A stretch of DNA of 64,000 nt. Source: Albula goreensis. Taxonomy: Eukaryota; Chordata; Actinopteri; Albuliformes; Albulidae. The notes under the pieces were generated by a model. That model ran no database searches. It was not told where the DNA came from and saw only the letters and a list, made by a program, of their open reading frames with translations. Numbering within the stretch: position 1 is the stretch's first letter; every line of letters starts with the position of its first letter. Below are positions 12,150 through 24,514 of this stretch, in pieces. Position numbers and translations under genes: made by a program. The stretch covers positions 28,773,832 through 28,837,831 of the forward strand of contig CM040746.1 in NCBI GenBank assembly GCA_022829145.1, written 5' to 3'.

Positions 12150-15100
12150 TGTTTTCTTCATACAGTTGCTGGAGAGAAGACATCATCACAAAAAGTATAT
12201 GGAAGAAGTCAGCTCTCTGTGTCCTATTTTTAATAAATTTTCAAAAATAAAATTAATTTTCTATTGACTTCTATACCATCACTAAGTGTCAAATAAGAGC
12301 AGACTACAGAGATTAGGTATTTGGCATAGAGACTTTGCTACTGGCCAGATTTGGTTTCAGGAACTGCCATGGAGGATTGTGGTGGGAAAAGAGGAAAAAC
12401 AGTACAGAAGCTGTGGGTGTTTCATGTGAGCCTTACCGATAGTTAGGTGGTGGTATTACTGTAATATTGGTGGTGATGTCTGATTAATTAAAATGACTTT
12501 GTAACACCTGGTATATTCTCAGATTGGCAACTACAGTTAATTCATTACTTGGCAGCTCAAATCACCCTAATTCTCCCTGCTGTTAAATCATCTTTCAAGG
12601 CCATTGGTAGCCATTGTGGAAGTTCAGATCTAACTTGGATAACATAATCACGCACAATCACTTTTTCGTCTTTCTCTCCTGGATCCAAAGACTGAGCAGT
12701 TCATATGGATTTGCAGAAGATACAGGAGCATCCCTCCACCCCCAATCTAATACAATAGATAACAATATTTAAATATGTTAAAGGGAATTCTATGTATAAT
12801 TAGTGTATGGTCATTGTGATATCTGCTATTGTAAATACAGTTTCTTAGTTTTATTATTCTCATTTTTGTTTATATATCAGCCTAAATCTATGCATGAATA
12901 AAGCATGACTATAAATACAGAATGTATTTTTGTACCATTTCAGATTATATTCAGTACAATGGGACACACAAAAAGAGCAAAATGAAGTTAAAAAGAAAGC
13001 AGCCAGGAACCTCTTTGGACAAATAGATTTTTTTTTTTTTTTTTTTTTGCTGGACCAGGGTGTATTGGAGACATACACAGGAATATGTCAGATCTCATTG
13101 GAAGAAAGCAAGCCCAACATCAGGTGCCAGGGAATAAGCATGCCAAATACAAATATTGATAATGTTATTTCAAGTTTAGGTTTAACTAATATGGTCATTT
13201 ATTCCTGCATAGATTTATAATATCTCCCCAGCTAATCCTGACACTTTCCATCACCATCCTAAAGCCATTGTCTTGTTGTACAACAATGTTAAAAATGAAA
13301 TTTCTCAGGGAGGAAAGAGGATCTCTTAGAGGATCCAGAGGATATATCCAGAGGAGATATCAGCAGAAACATCAAACATCAACATAAGGCTCTGTGCTGA
13401 CCTGGAGCCTGTGGTCCACACTGGGATAATGTCCTCTTTGTGTGTTTTTGTAAGATTGAGACGCTGATGTCAGGATTCAGTATCCTCTCAGTGAACAGGA
13501 ACATTACTGCTGACATCCCAGGAGAGAAAACAGCAATAAACATTCCAAAATAAAATGCCATGGTACAGAAAGAGGAGATTGTTTTTGTGTTTACATTGGT
13601 ACACATTTAAGAAAAGAACACATGAAGCAAATAACAACTGGATGTTTAGATGAAAGGCTGTTTCAAACAAAATGTGTTTTAAATGAAGGGAATGCAATCT
13701 CCAGGACAGGAGCCATACATTCATAAAACTATCAGGACAGTTTTAAAAGATTTCACATTTAGGTTATTTTAAATATTATAAAACATGTATTAGCAGAATA
13801 GACAAAAAACTTTACTAATCATAATCAAAATGTATTCAAATCGTTAAAAGTTTATCAACTGCTTTCAGGAAGTTTTTCCTCTGTCATAATACTGCTCATG
13901 CAATAATATAACTGATCACAAGAATAGTGCATACAGTGATGTCCTTGTTTTTTATTTTATATTTTATTTTTAATGTCATTTCATTTCAATGTATGTCATC
14001 TCATTTCATTTTTTATGGCCCATTCAAGTACAAATAATGTAATTTCATGTGTTAAAGGTTAAGCATAATTTTTCTGTTTAAAATTTCAAAAGACATGATG
14101 GTGTGGAGAAACCTCAATACAAAGAGGAGACGAGCTAACAGAAAACTGGACTGTCCAGTATAAATTCAACATATGGCAGTGCTGTCTCTGGCTCTCTCTG
14201 TAAGCCAGTGTATTAATCGGAGAATGAGAGTGAGTGCAAGATGGGGGGAAGGGGAGAGAGAGAGGGATTATACTGTATTAAGAGTATTTGTGTGTCTGAA
14301 ATAGTCTGATGAAGTGATTGCCAAGTATGTGATATACCCTAACGCTCAAAAAGATGAAAACAGACACACACCACAAACAAACATTCCAAAAATACAGACA
14401 TCCTGGCATTCTTGTTGTATTACCTTAGTATTCCGGTTTTGTCAATCAGATGGTCAATCAATTTTGTCAGTCAGGAACAAATATGACAACTCTTATAAAA
14501 TAAATAATGGATGTGTCTGCATTGTATGTTTATATTTATTTATTTATTTACTTTCATGGAGGAACAGCAGAACTTGCAGATTCAGTCACAATCGAAAAAC
14601 CATACTTTTGGATTATGGTTAATGATACATTAATGACATAAATTTGTGCTTTAGATTCCAAATTCTCTAAGGACGCCAATACATCTTTTCTAAAAATATA
14701 AATAAAATTAAAATATGAAAATTATGACCAGACTACTATTAATACATTGAAGTATTTCATAAATCCGATCGTTTCTCTTATTTGATGTCTTATTTTTCTC
14801 CATGTTTTTTTTTTCTTTTTTCAGACATTTTTCTGCGATGTGGCCATCTTGCTCCAGGAAACATGTGTCTTCCAGTGTTATGTTGAGTCTGACGTAGGCA
14901 TAGTTATGTCACAGTTGAACGTAAGAGACTGCATTAATCTGCTCAAAGGCATTTTGTGTATTTAACGAGAGGTGGTGCAATTTGTGACCCCTGGTGTAGA
15001 AGTTGCTGTATTGCATCCATTTTCAAGAGTAACATTGTTTCCCTTTCACTTCTGTGGTTTTGCAGATAATTCCTCATCATTGTAGTACAACCAGTGATAT

Positions 15101-15559
15101 AAAATAGTTAAATAAATACACTTTAGATTCATAACCTACAGTTTGTAACTAATTTAATACTGTAAATATACTGACAAACAACGCACAACTTTACATAGTA
15201 CCCAAAAACATCTGGCCTCATCATGTTGTCAAACCCATGTTCCTACAACAGGAAGATATTTTTGAACGAACCACAGAACATTGTCATTTATAGGAAGTGA
15301 GGGTTTATAATAGAGGCTATAACAGAGTTGGCATTTACATACATAGCTGAGATGGAGGTGTCCTTCATGAGTCCTTCATCTGCATTCTGTAGAGGTGGAA
15401 TGAAATTTCCTGTTCCACATGTAGACCCATCTGTTTACAGTATAACACTACGAAGAAATCTCTCTTTTCATAAAGTGTCTAGTTTATGTAGATTGTACAA
15501 TAAGACCTTTTTGTCAGTTTTCACCACTGTAAACAGTCCTAAGGACAAAAGCAGAAAAA

Positions 15560-15562
<3 letters not shown>

Positions 15563-15597
<35 letters not shown>
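15563..15597. repeat. AT microsatellite
   Basis: About 17 uninterrupted AT units. Confidence 0.9.
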
Positions 15598-15604
<7 letters not shown>

Positions 15605-16128
15605 ATTTTTTCATTGTGCCCCTTTCTCATCCAGACGGAGTTATGTTATCAGCTCCACTATGCAAACCTTTCCCACAGATTCAAGTGGGAAGTGGTCACA
15701 CACTTGATTCACATGGCATCTAACCTGTCATCACACTGCTGATGCAACATCACCCATGGATTGCTTATGTGACTAGAGAGCAATAAGGCTGATGATTTTA
15801 CTGGTTTTCCCCCTCTATTTCCAAGGCAAGACTGAGCCAATCGTTGCATCTTAAATGTAAATGTTTGGCCACAGCCAGTATTGGCACAGCTAGGATTTTA
15901 GGATTTTAGCACCCAACTTTGGCAAACACAGCCACACTATGAACATGTACATTTACTCTATGCACCACTCGAAGGCACCTTATCAGCTTTTGTGTGTATT
16001 TCAGTGATGTATTGCACAATTCACTGTTTGCTGAGGCTGTGTTGCAATAAGGAGTGTAATTTGATTGTGAGTAATCCTCCCACTCATCTCGCTGCTCTTC
16101 AGTATGATGACCCGCCCCTCTGGTAATC

Positions 16129-18254
16129 CTATGGCAGCTCCAGCATACCGTTCTCCTGCAGTGCCTGTTGGGTCCTGCTGTGCACTTCTTCAATTGCCCT
16201 GACGACTCTGTCCAACACCGGACCTGCCTCCGCTTGGCTTTGCACGCACACCAGCCCAAAGAATGTCTCCCACTCCGGCATGGCCAGAAAGGCTATCTCA
16301 GCCATGCGGCGAATCAGCCAGGGGTGGTGTGGGGCCAGGGCCACCTCATAGGACTCACGACAGAGCTCCGCGGGGCTCCGCAGCTGGCCCTCTGTGTCGG
16401 GCCCTTCCGCCATCTTCTTCAGAAAGAGCTGAAGCCACAGCAGTGAGCGGTGGAGCCTGAGCAGGGTACGGCAGCCAGAATCTGTCTGTCTCTGGAAGTT
16501 TACCAGGCCTCGGCGCAGCTCCACCCCAATCATGGAGCGTATGGATTTGTATGACTCCCCTCCATCCTCTCCAGCCCTGTCCAGGTGCTGCACATGTTTT
16601 TCCAGGTGTCCTGTATCATCCATGGATGCAACATCCTTGTCTTGCTGGGCTAGCTTGTGGATTAGTGAGACTTTGCTCTTTACCTTCTTGGAGAAAAATT
16701 CCACCACAGTACCTAATGACTCCATGAACCTAAAGAGGGAGTAAGAGGGATCAGGAGTAGGACAGAAGAAGAACTAAAAGATGTAAGGAGCCCAACCTGA
16801 GGGTTATATCACCTAACATTACTCTTTAGGAAGGCCTGGGCACTTTTAAAATTATTATTCATTTCATATTTGGCAATCTGTGACAGTGAAAGTGGAGAGG
16901 CTTTATGAGGTGCTCACTTAATGAGTTCATCCCAACTGGACAGATATGGCTGCAGCAGGATGTCTGAACCAGGGCCCAGGGCAGAGTGCAGGTGAGACAG
17001 CAGGCGTGAGACCTGGAACCTTTGACCTGGGCACTCAGTTAGGAGCAGACTGTCTCTGTGGACATTGTCCATGTCACTGTGCAATGCGGGAGGCCTGACC
17101 TGGGGACAGACAGAGAGACGGGTGGGAAAGTCAGAAAGATGCAGGGCAGGTAAACGATGGTAATGAGAGAGAAAAAAATTAAACTACAATATAACTTGCA
17201 TCTCACACTACAGAATTGGCTATTAAGTAGAATGTCCTATACTTCAAAAGAGTGTCTTCTTTCACTGTGTTAGGCACTGTTAACATGGAAACAATATTTG
17301 ACACTAGACTTTACACTACACTTTTGACACTAGACTTCACTCTAGGATTAATTCACTTTTCCTCCATAAAAAAAAATTCTTTATTCTATTCCTCTAAGGC
17401 AACTGGGGCAGCCTGTAGTCTAGTGGTTAAGGTACATGACTGGGATACCTGGAGCAAGGCCCCCAACCTCACATTGCTCCCAGGGTGGATTGGCCCTTGG
17501 TTAGCCCAATCAACTGTGAGTCACTTTGGATAAAAGCATCAGCTAAAATGACTATAATGTAATGTCTGTACCCCAATTATTTACTCAAATAGACCCCAAT
17601 CTCCTGCTTTCCTTTCATTTGTCCTCATTCCATCCACTGTCACCTGCTGTCTCACCTTTAGTTTTGGATTATAGACCACCAGGCAGGGACCCCAGGAAGA
17701 CTGACATTTTTGTGAGTTCCACTCCGCTGAGAAAGGGAATCAGAGAGCATAGCAAACATTCAAAGTCCCATCACAGGAGTTTAACAATGTGGCGAAGTGT
17801 TTTTACCTTCCATAAGGGTATGGAGTAAACGTAATGTGGGATATAAAATGAAGCTCTCAAAATTTCACAACTACTCATACTGGTAGACTACAAGTGACAA
17901 ACAAATAAACCAAATTCTTTTTCACACACAGACACACAAATGTTCACTGCTTAATATTGTACGTACAGTCAAAGAATTTGTGGTTCATTGATAAAGATAA
18001 ATATAATTATGCTGTTATTGTTTTACCCTGACAGAGATTCATGTAGTGTACTTCTGCACATTATCAGAAGACAAACATGGATTTTCATTCTGTTGGCATG
18101 GATGGAGCTCATGAGTTCATTGGTACAGCTTGGTTCATTGGTACTCACGGAGCCACATTGATCCAAGGAACAGCAGCAGAGCAAAAATGGTTGCAGGAAG
18201 CAGGAACCGGTATAAAAACCAACTTCCTAGTGACATGTTTCCTTGAAATCCCAT
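16129..18254 (-). CDS. gltpd2: GLTP-fold lipid transfer protein, GLTPD2-like
   Basis: Complete minus-strand gene. Exons: 18149-18254, 17656-17726, 16918-17099 and 16129-16729; phases 1, 0 and 2 join without a stop into 319 residues. Exon 1 starts MGFQGNMSLG and runs into a strongly hydrophobic stretch (LLPATIFALLLFLGSMW), a signal peptide or membrane anchor. Exon 2 is a linker. Exons 3-4 form the glycolipid-transfer-protein domain: PYLSSWDELIKFMESLG, SGCRTLLRLHRSLLWLQLF, HHPWLIRRMAEIAF, ending LLE-type (GMLELP). The domain resembles human CPTP, but the extra N-terminal anchor, the length (GLTPD2 is about 290 residues, CPTP 214) and the position beside atp1b2 favour GLTPD2. By alignment to CPTP, Lys60, Arg106, Arg110 and His150 are kept while Asp56 is Lys. 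The family shuttles ceramide-1-phosphate or glycolipids between membranes; the ligand here is unknown. Confidence 0.85.
17405..17566 (+). mobile_element. tRNA-derived SINE with L2-type tail
   Basis: The head, GCAGCCTGTAGTCTAGTGG followed by TTAAGG, looks like a tRNA-derived A box. The body carries AGCAAGGC.CC.AACC.CACATTGCTCC, and the tail GTCACTTTGGATAAAAGCATC then ends in AATGTAATGT. The expected B box between head and body is missing, so the copy is internally deleted. It lies in the intron between exons 2 and 3 of gltpd2, in the opposite orientation to that gene. Confidence 0.85.
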
Positions 18255-20094
18255 ATTGAACCTGTGTGACATCACTTCCCTGGTCTCTTCTATTCTCAAT
18301 GTATACCCGTCACTCCACTCTTTGAAACCTCTCCCTTGTTCTGATTCTTTCTCTCATTCTGTCTCAGTCTTTCCTGAATGGAATGACTTCAACCTACGTT
18401 CAGGTGAAAGGTTCTTTAGTCTCTCACCTTCACTTCCTGTAAAAGCCCCGCCCACAGTAAAAGATTCCCTCACAACCTCTCTTCTCATGCTCCCTTTCTT
18501 GTTTATTTCCCCTCTTCTGTGTGGTCTATCCTTCCTTCCCCACCCCTCCGTTCTTTATGGTCTCTGACTCCTGTACACTCACATCTCTGTGATAACAGCA
18601 AAGTCCTGCTGCTGACCATGTATTCTTCTTTGAAGAGAGTACTTAGCTGAACTAAATCAGTGCAGTCCTGATAAGAATAAACAAATAAATTGTGTCCTGT
18701 ACTAACCTTAAACTGGCCATTGTCACATATATCCTTTTGAAGCTCAAAGGCTGTCATTCATTAGTTCATAGGCTCTAGACCATCAGCATACACTACCTGC
18801 TCAGCTGTTTTAAAGCTACACTCACACTGGCAGCAGTGAAATCTTTCAGGCCCAAACCCTGGGTGCCGTGAGGACTGCTCTGTAATGTTCACACCTAGAC
18901 CAAGGCTGGGCAAATCAGGGGCCACATAACCTGACTGGTGAATGAAATAATATATTTGGTCATGTCATGTCACAACCATAGTGCTTAAAATTTTGATCTG
19001 ATCCATAACATCTAAATTAGCATTGTTTCCAGTGTGCTGCTTTTGAATGTGGGTTTGGAGTTAACTGCTGAGCGATCATTGCTGTGGTAATTATAGTTCT
19101 ATTAAAATTAACATGGCAAATTTGTTAAGAATCATTTGTTGCAGTGAGCTGAGCTGAATTCACCTGTTCACATAAACAACTTAATCTCTGCCATAGCGAG
19201 AGCCACTGAATTTTAAGTCCGTAATTGTGCCAGCAGCATGATGTGTAAGTTTAAGCCTCTGTTCCCTGGACTCTGGACCTGCATTTTATGGGCTCAAGTC
19301 CAAGGTGGGACTCAAATGTTCAACCCTTGAGCAAAAAACATTACCAGCACACACTGCCTTAAACAATGGCCGTGACAGATTTTGCTAAACTAATCCGCGC
19401 TTTTCTTAGCTGCATAAATGCGTCACATGATACATACGCAAAACGTCAGAATGTTGCCCTGGATACAGTCAGATGGAAGACCACGTAATATATGGTATGT
19501 ATTCTTCTGTCAGTCAAGCTATAGAGAATCTAAACAATTTGTTATGCTTCAGTGTGTTCCAAGTGTGTCTATTATCACCACCTATAATTAAATATGGGAG
19601 TCAGTACATGAACCAGACTAAAAAAGACTTCAATAAAAAGTGTGTAATACTGAGAGTCAGGATTGAAATCCAGTGTCAATATACATAGTTATCATATATT
19701 TATTTTTATGGAAAATAAATCAATCATCCTAATCGAATGGGAGATTTCCTGGATTAAACTCAAGACAGACAACAAAGAGAAGATGTTTGTGATTACATAA
19801 TGTATATAATGTAATATGTTATGTAGGTACAAGGTGTGTTCTCGGCCATTAAAGCAAACTGTTAATACAATCCAAGGGGGGAATAAAGGTCTGGCCATAT
19901 CAGCCTCACACAGCCTGGACTTTGGATCTGGGACAGGTCAGGTCATTTGATTACTCACAGTACCTTTACATACATTCCACATGGGATTTTTTCATACAAC
20001 CATGAACTGTGAATCAAAGTGATTTTTTCTTTCCTACAGGAAAACATGACAAAGAAAGACACAACACACTACACACCATACAGTCCTTCAAACT
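18255..20094. other. Intergenic, gltpd2 upstream region
   Basis: Holds the presumed promoter and 5'UTR of minus-strand gltpd2 and the region beyond the end of the next minus-strand gene. No TATA box, CpG cluster or open frame that I can support. Confidence 0.5.
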
Positions 20095-20100
20095 TTTATT
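20095..20100 (-). terminator. Polyadenylation signal of the WH2 gene
   Basis: TTTATT on the plus strand (AATAAA on minus) 285 bp past the stop codon of the Pro/Ser-rich WH2 gene, in a suitable A/T-rich setting. Confidence 0.5.
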
Positions 20101-20384
20101 AGAGAGCAGTGTATAAAATCTGAAAACAATTCACATAAACCTCCAGCAAACTTTTTATAGGACTGCCACCTCCAGAGATACAATTTTACTTTTTATAAAA
20201 CTATGAAGGGCAGTGAATAGTTTATACTTTGCTGTTGTTGCAATAGCCTGAATGATATCAAATGATTGACACACTGACTGAATGACACAATGATAGAAAG
20301 ACTCACAGATCAGCAGAGTGACTGACCGTCTGACACAGACACAGTCATCAGTGCACTACTGACAGTTTGACATTTTAGGTAATT

Positions 20385-23300
20385 CTATTGCTGTTTCCCA
20401 TTGGCCACTGGCTGACTTCCTGCCTTCGCTCTGCTCTCCTTGGCATAGGCATGTGGTGAAGGAGGCGATAGGCCAGCGGGGTTTATAACCTGAGTTGTGC
20501 CTGGAGTCTGGGACACAACAAAAAGAGACAAACAGAATAAAGAATGACACATACCAGCAAGGACACAAGCTGTTAAAGGTCTTTATTTCATACTATTTAC
20601 ATATTATATTTATGATACATTTTTCCTGTCTCTCTCCCCTAGGTACGGAAAGTCCTAATATCATAAATGTATGCTTTTCCCATCACTGCAATATCCTGTC
20701 AGTATGGAAGAGTAAGAAGAAGCATGCAGGTCCTCTGCCTCTCTACTGGGAGAGCTGCCAGCTGAGCTATCACATCTACTCTGGCAGTAAGCTGCAGTGA
20801 TGTCAGTGAGGCAGCTTTCTGACACAAATCACGCTGGGGTTAGGTGAGCAGTGAGCAATGAGGCGGGAATCGTCCCATTTACTGAGGCTGTGGTTACGCT
20901 GACAAAAATCCATTCTTATATTTATATGTAATTTATATGTAATCTGAACTCTAATCATGTGAAGAAAAGTACAGACAATGACCATTGTTCACATGGTGAT
21001 ATTTACATCAGCAACACTAAACCTCTTTTTGATTTTAGACAAAAGTGTTTGTGATGATAGAAACCAGATCTGGACCTCAGAAATGATCAAGGCTCTTATT
21101 GCACTGCGGTAAGAAGGGCAGATATTGGTTGAGAGTAGAAATAAGCTAAAAAAAACATCTTAAATAGAAGTATTGCTGTAATTGGCTCCACTCAGGATTC
21201 AAATTGAGAGATCTGAGATAGTGACTCCATCTTTACCTCATATAAAACATTTTTTGGTTAAAACTGAGCAATATTAAAAAACAAATAAAAAATGCATTTG
21301 GGTGTAAGATCCATTCTGTTGTTTCACATGAGTGCCATCTAGTCCTTCTGCATCTATTATGATATCAGTGAATGTGTGCATGTAATTGCCAGAGAAATAA
21401 CTGTAAATTAATTTGTTTTTTTATATTTAGATTTTATATATCTCAGTCTGGTCATCATAATTATTGTAAATCTGGTGATTCTGATGGGCAGCAGATTTAG
21501 CAGTGCCAACATGAGTTCTGCTAAAACTCATGACTTGAGCTTTGCATCTTAAAAGATGGTTACATGGTTTATATTATGTAAATCTATGTGATCTATTGAT
21601 TCAGCACAGAAAATTTCATGGCTTTCCATCTGTCAACAATTGAGTATTCAGGGTTTCAAAAGCTATAGAAAAACTCCCAGGCTTGGTCCTGTGGACTGCT
21701 CAGTGCCCCTGCCATGTGTACAGCATTGAATATCTCTGTGCCTCTGAGTGTTCTCTGTCTCAGCTCCATGCAGAGGTAACAGAAACCTGTGCCCCAGGTG
21801 GTAGTCTACCTGAAACCATTGACAGATGTCAGATGTATCATATGATCTGGTCCTCTGCACAGTGGAACTCACACCTCCATAGTTTAATCTGGAGGTGTTG
21901 CTGGGGGGTCCAGCTCCTACCTCATTACTGCTCTGCACATCTTTTCCAAATGTATTTGTTCCTACGACGTATTCCTGGTGATTCATGATTCATGGATGTG
22001 TGTAATCACAATACTGAAAAGGAGGACTACTATTGCCATACCATAAAAACAGACATTAAATAACAATATAGAGCATAGTAACACTGAATTAGATCAGCCA
22101 GCTCCTCTATTGCCTCCTGTTTGCACATTCACAAGGCACCCACAAACCAAAAGCCCTTTCTTACCGTTCGGCCTCTGCCGGAGAAGACTGTGGTAAGGCC
22201 ACGCTGGGGTTTGATGTGCCGGAGGGAGCGGGACTGTTTCAACTCAGACAGGAGCTCTGGACTGCTGAGAGAAAGACCTCCTGCAGAGGAGAAAAGGCAA
22301 GATACTGGTCAATGCTGAAGGTACACACACCGCACTGAGAGAGGGGATTATTAAACTATAGACACTCACACTCTGAATGGCACACAACATTTACACTGAC
22401 ACGAGAGAGCGGTCACTGTGTCCTCACTACATTACGATTGTTGTGAAGGGAGACTTATTGCAGCACATTTGGGATTACAACAGCAGGGCAGAATATGTAT
22501 CTAGAAAATTACAAACTACGTTTGAGTTGACATCGACAGGATGGGAGACTTACTCTCCTGTGTGGGGGAGAGGGGCAGTGGAGGGGTTACAGGGGGTGTG
22601 GACTGCCTGAGTGCTGCTGGAGGGGAAACAGAAGGGGTCGCAGGGGGGGACAGTAGAGACAGACGTTCAGGGGATGGCTCTCGGGGACTCCTCCGCGCTT
22701 GAGTCTGCATCAGCTCTGCCAGGAACTGGGGACTGCCAGGAGAGACGGGTGCTTTGGGAAACGAGGAGAGCAAGAGATGGCGGGAGGGCAAAAACTTGTT
22801 TAATCCAATTTTTATTCCTCTCTTTATTTGACAGATGACCTTGACTTGAATCACAATGTCTTCCAGAGCACTGGGCCTCTGGTATACAGTCATGCGCCAG
22901 CTCTGTCCTACGGGTCCCCCTGTATAATCTGACTTTTGTTCCAATCATAACTGCAACCACAGAATTGTAATGAGAAGCTAATTGTTCTCAATTAGACAAC
23001 TTTAATGTCTATGGAAAGATGAGTTACCCTCTAATGGCCATATTATATGAGAAGTAGCAATGCATGCTTTGAGGGATAAATATAGTCATGTCCAGGACAG
23101 ATTAATTAACGCTTTCATTTTCTATAATGTGCAAAACAGCAAATCATTCCCTTAGGAATAGTGGTTTCATTTTTTAACTGATTAAATTGCAGACCAACAG
23201 GTGAAATCAGTGAGTTGGAAGTGTGGATCCCTGGTCACTGAGGACATAGCAAAGTTCAAATGCACAATAAATGGCAAAGAGCTACATCAACATTGTGCCA

Positions 23301-24462
23301 TTTTAGTTTAATTAAAAGCTAAGATGTTTCAACAGTAACAAAAATACTATTGTTTTACAAGGATATTTATATTATTTATCACCTGTATGATTTCTTTGGT
23401 AATACTGTGCTATATTTGACCATGCAACTAAAAATCTCGCTACTGTAGCTTTGAGGTTTTCTGAGGAAATAACTGTTATGTTCAAACCATCACTCAATTG
23501 TTTTTGAATAAAATGAAACGGTGGATGCTGGGAGAGGGCGTAGCGATGAGAGACCAAACTTACTCCGTGTATTTGGGGGGAAACTGTCAGAGGAGGGACT
23601 GTTTTTTGTACGTGACAGTGAGGACATGGCAGGTGGCTCATTGGAGCTAGTAGGTGATGAAGAAGGGTCCATTGGGGGAGGTTTCAGGGATGCCTTTTCT
23701 TCTGGAGAATGGTGGTAACCAGTCATAGGAATGATGAGCACCTCTGGCTTTCTGGATGGAGGAGTCTGAAGAAACAAAGGGAGCAAGGATGAGAGTGAGG
23801 GTGAGGGTGAGGGTGAGAGTGAGGGTGAGGGTGAGGGAGTAAGACAGTAAGAAAGAAGGAGGCAGGTGGATTGGGTTGAAGTCAGCAGTATTGCTAGATA
23901 TACCCGTTAATTCAATATCTGACTTGAGTAAGTAAAAGAGAGGACGGACAAGAGAATGTGTGGATGGACGCACTAACTTGATATTAATGCTGTTAATATT
24001 TGATTACAGGAGACCACAGAGAGAATAGGGCAGAGTATACATTTACAGGCTGCTGTTATTGGTAAGTGACTGAGAGACACAATGACATGGGGCAGGGCAG
24101 ATGAGACAGTATACATGTGAGATAAAGGGGGATAGGACCAAGAGGTAAAGGGGAGATACAGAGAAACATGGAAAGCAACATTAGGGTTTAGAAATGCTTC
24201 CTCCCTGTGGCAGACCTGAGATATTACATTTTGTCCTTGCAAATGAATGTTCTAGAAATAGTGAACATTGTTCTTTCCATTGACCTTATCTAACTAGTCA
24301 TACTGAAGTGTACCTGACCAGTACAGTTTTTTATCAGTGACATTACAAAATGGAATTTGTACTCTTCTTTAAGTATTCAGGTACACCTGAGCTCAGCTCT
24401 ATTCCCCCAGTATCAGAGGTCAATAGATCCCTGAATTTAGCGCCTATGTGTTGTTGTTGCTG

Positions 24463-24514
<52 letters not shown>

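Larger units (their letters stand above)
10771..16128. other. Intergenic, no gene seen
   Basis: About 5.4 kb between the Tc1 relic and the 3' end of the minus-strand lipid-transfer gene. It contains microsatellites (GA near 11.52 kb, TAG near 12.1 kb, AT near 15.56 kb), a 19-T run near 13.03 kb and short open frames without recognisable domains. The minus-strand 3'UTR of the neighbouring gene must occupy its right end, but I could not place a poly(A) signal with confidence. Confidence 0.55.

Noticed and set aside
12930-13220. A 96-codon frame with a run of phenylalanines
   Set aside because: It is translation of a 19-T run, with no splice or domain support.
13379-13724. Minus frames with hydrophobic stretches suggesting a membrane protein exon
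   Set aside because: No conserved motif and no flanking exons. Hydrophobic runs are common in AT-rich antisense frames.
21663-21988. Overlapping frames of about 100 codons on both strands in an intron of the WH2 gene
   Set aside because: No recognisable family, and neither frame has splice sites in phase with the exons of the surrounding gene. Possibly an unidentified old repeat.
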